Shown piece after piece: positions 6,169 to 6,768 of a stretch of DNA of 6,768 nt (within the stretch, counting starts at the first letter, position 1; each line of letters starts with the position of its first letter). Origin of the DNA: Bacteroidales bacterium. GTDB taxonomy: Bacteria; Bacteroidota; Bacteroidia; Bacteroidales; Tenuifilaceae. A program made the translations under genes and the position numbers. The DNA lies in contig DQHR01000030.1 of the NCBI GenBank assembly GCA_003531155.1, positions 1 through 6,768 on the forward strand, written 5' to 3'. Under the pieces are notes generated by a model. It had not been told where the DNA came from. It did no database searches and saw nothing but the letters and a program-made list of their open reading frames with translations.

Positions 6169-6669
6169 GTGATTGATAATATTTATCGAGGAATATGTGA
6201 TAGTCCTGTTGGCCTGTTGATTGTTGAAAGCGATGGGTCGTATTTAACCTCAATTCTATTTAATGGCGATGATATTTCTTTGAGCCAAGACCCCAATGGT
6301 ATTGTAGCTAATTGTATTGAACAGTTGAAGGAATATTTTAAAGGAGAACGGAAAATCTTCGATTTACCATTAAAGCCAGATGGTACCGATTTTCAACAAA
6401 AAGTTTGGGAGAAAGTTTATCAAATTCCATTCGGAGAAACCAAATCTTATGGAGCATTAGCAGTTGCGCTTGGCGATGCAAAGTTAAATAGGGCTGTTGG
6501 CCTTGCCAATGGTGCAAATCCGATTCCAATTGTTATTCCATGTCATCGGGTGATTGGGAGCGATGGTAGCCTTACAGGCTATGCTGGCGGATTGGAAAGA
6601 AAAAAATGGTTGCTTAATCATGAATCAAATTATCATATAGTTACAAAAGGACAATTGAAACTTTTCTAA
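6169..6669 (+). CDS. ogt: Methylated-DNA--protein-cysteine S-methyltransferase (Ogt/MGMT)
   Basis: This 166-residue suicide DNA-repair protein transfers the alkyl group from O6-alkylguanine (and O4-alkylthymine) to its own cysteine. The active-site motif PCHRV lies at 124-128 with nucleophile C125. Around it is the conserved run RAVGLANGANPIPIVIPCHR (108-127), with the helix-turn-helix arginine finger R108 and the Asn-Pro of the hinge. GSLTGYAGGLERKKWLL (133-149) supplies the conserved Glu. The N-terminal part (about 1-68) is the less conserved RNase H-like domain (SPVGLLIVESDGSYLTSILF). The length is normal for a stand-alone Ogt without the AdaA methylphosphate-sensing domain. The start is a GTG at 6169; no ATG or strong ribosome-binding site is nearby, and a later start would cut the first conserved strand. 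It lies 35 bp after the terminator, so it is probably transcribed alone. Confidence 0.93.
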   Translation: MIDNIYRGICDSPVGLLIVESDGSYLTSILFNGDDISLSQDPNGIVANCIEQLKEYFKGERKIFDLPLKPDGTDFQQKVWEKVYQIPFGETKSYGALAVALGDAKLNRAVGLANGANPIPIVIPCHRVIGSDGSLTGYAGGLERKKWLLNHESNYHIVTKGQLKLF

Positions 6670-6702
6670 AAAAAGGTTTTACTTATGCAGCAACTTTTCG
6701 TT

Positions 6703-6768
6703 TTATTCGTCTCTTAACCTGCACGTTATTTTATCAATAAAAAAACGTGCAGGTTAAGAGACGAATAA
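6703..6768. repeat. 66-nt near-perfect palindrome (long hairpin) at the window end
   Basis: The 25 bases at 6703-6727 are perfectly complementary to 6744-6768. Inside them, one A/A mismatch (6728/6743) is followed by six more pairs (6729-6734 with 6737-6742) around a 2-base centre, giving 31 pairs in 33 positions per arm if the centre is counted as open. The right arm ends on the last base of the window, so the repeat may continue. The palindrome lies 33 bp after the ogt stop and holds no coding frame. It could be a transcription terminator, a mobile-element end or MITE, or a contig-end fold-back artefact. The sequence shows the structure but not its role. Confidence 0.85.

Noticed and set aside
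6685..6717. Short reading frame after ogt starting at ATG 6685
   Set aside because: It stops after ten codons, inside the left palindrome arm, with no ribosome-binding site.
6703..6768. CRISPR repeat, tRNA or integron attC-type site at the window end
   Set aside because: There is a single palindrome with no repeated unit or spacers, no cloverleaf, and no recognisable integron core sites or integrase gene.

Overview
The window looks like a chromosomal segment of a member of the Bacteroidota, probably an anaerobic or facultatively anaerobic environmental lineage. The sequence is A+T-rich. Three intergenic gaps carry exact matches to the Bacteroidota -7 promoter element TAnnTTTG. Shine-Dalgarno sequences are weak or absent. 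Several proteins look like Bacteroidota forms: the stand-alone pyruvate/PEP-binding ATP-grasp protein, the short FtsB/DivIC protein and the small helical-repeat protein. The phylum assignment is an inference, since no rRNA or ribosomal marker gene is present.

Layout. (1) Positions 1-1890 (+) hold the 3' part of a large PPDK_N/PEP-synthase-like ATP-grasp protein that starts before the window. It ends tail to tail, with a 4-bp overlap, against (2) a small all-helical HEAT-like protein on the minus strand (1887-2465). (3) A compact three-gene plus-strand operon follows, with a promoter box at 2481-2488: a DUF4213/DUF364 'putative heavy-metal chelation' protein (2522-3244), a ThiF family-2 E1-like adenylyltransferase (3268-3882) and an overlapping ThiS sulfur carrier ending in Gly-Gly (3860-4069). 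(4) A FtsB/DivIC-type divisome protein with its own promoter box lies at 4146-4448. (5) A 129-bp gap carries a promoter and a small inverted repeat. It precedes a three-helix, seven-heme NapC/NirT-family cytochrome c (4578-6083), closed by a strong intrinsic terminator (6103-6133). (6) An Ogt/MGMT DNA-repair methyltransferase (6169-6669) starts with GTG only 35 bp after that terminator. (7) The last 66 bases (6703-6768) form a nearly perfect palindrome ending exactly at the window edge.

How the genes work together. Only DUF364-thiF-thiS is a convincing functional unit. ThiF should adenylate the ThiS C-terminus and so prime it for sulfur transfer. The sulfur acceptor is not obvious, because no thiG, thiH or other thiamine gene is adjacent and the first gene of the operon is an uncharacterised putative metal-binding protein. 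The cytochrome is a likely quinol-oxidising inner-membrane electron-transfer protein, resembling Geobacter ImcH in its architecture (three N-terminal helices, seven hemes). The other genes look like single housekeeping or accessory units.

The points most worth a second look are the orphan DUF364-ThiF-ThiS cassette, the ImcH-like cytochrome with an atypical CxxxCH first heme motif, and the long terminal palindrome, which could be biological or a contig-end artefact.
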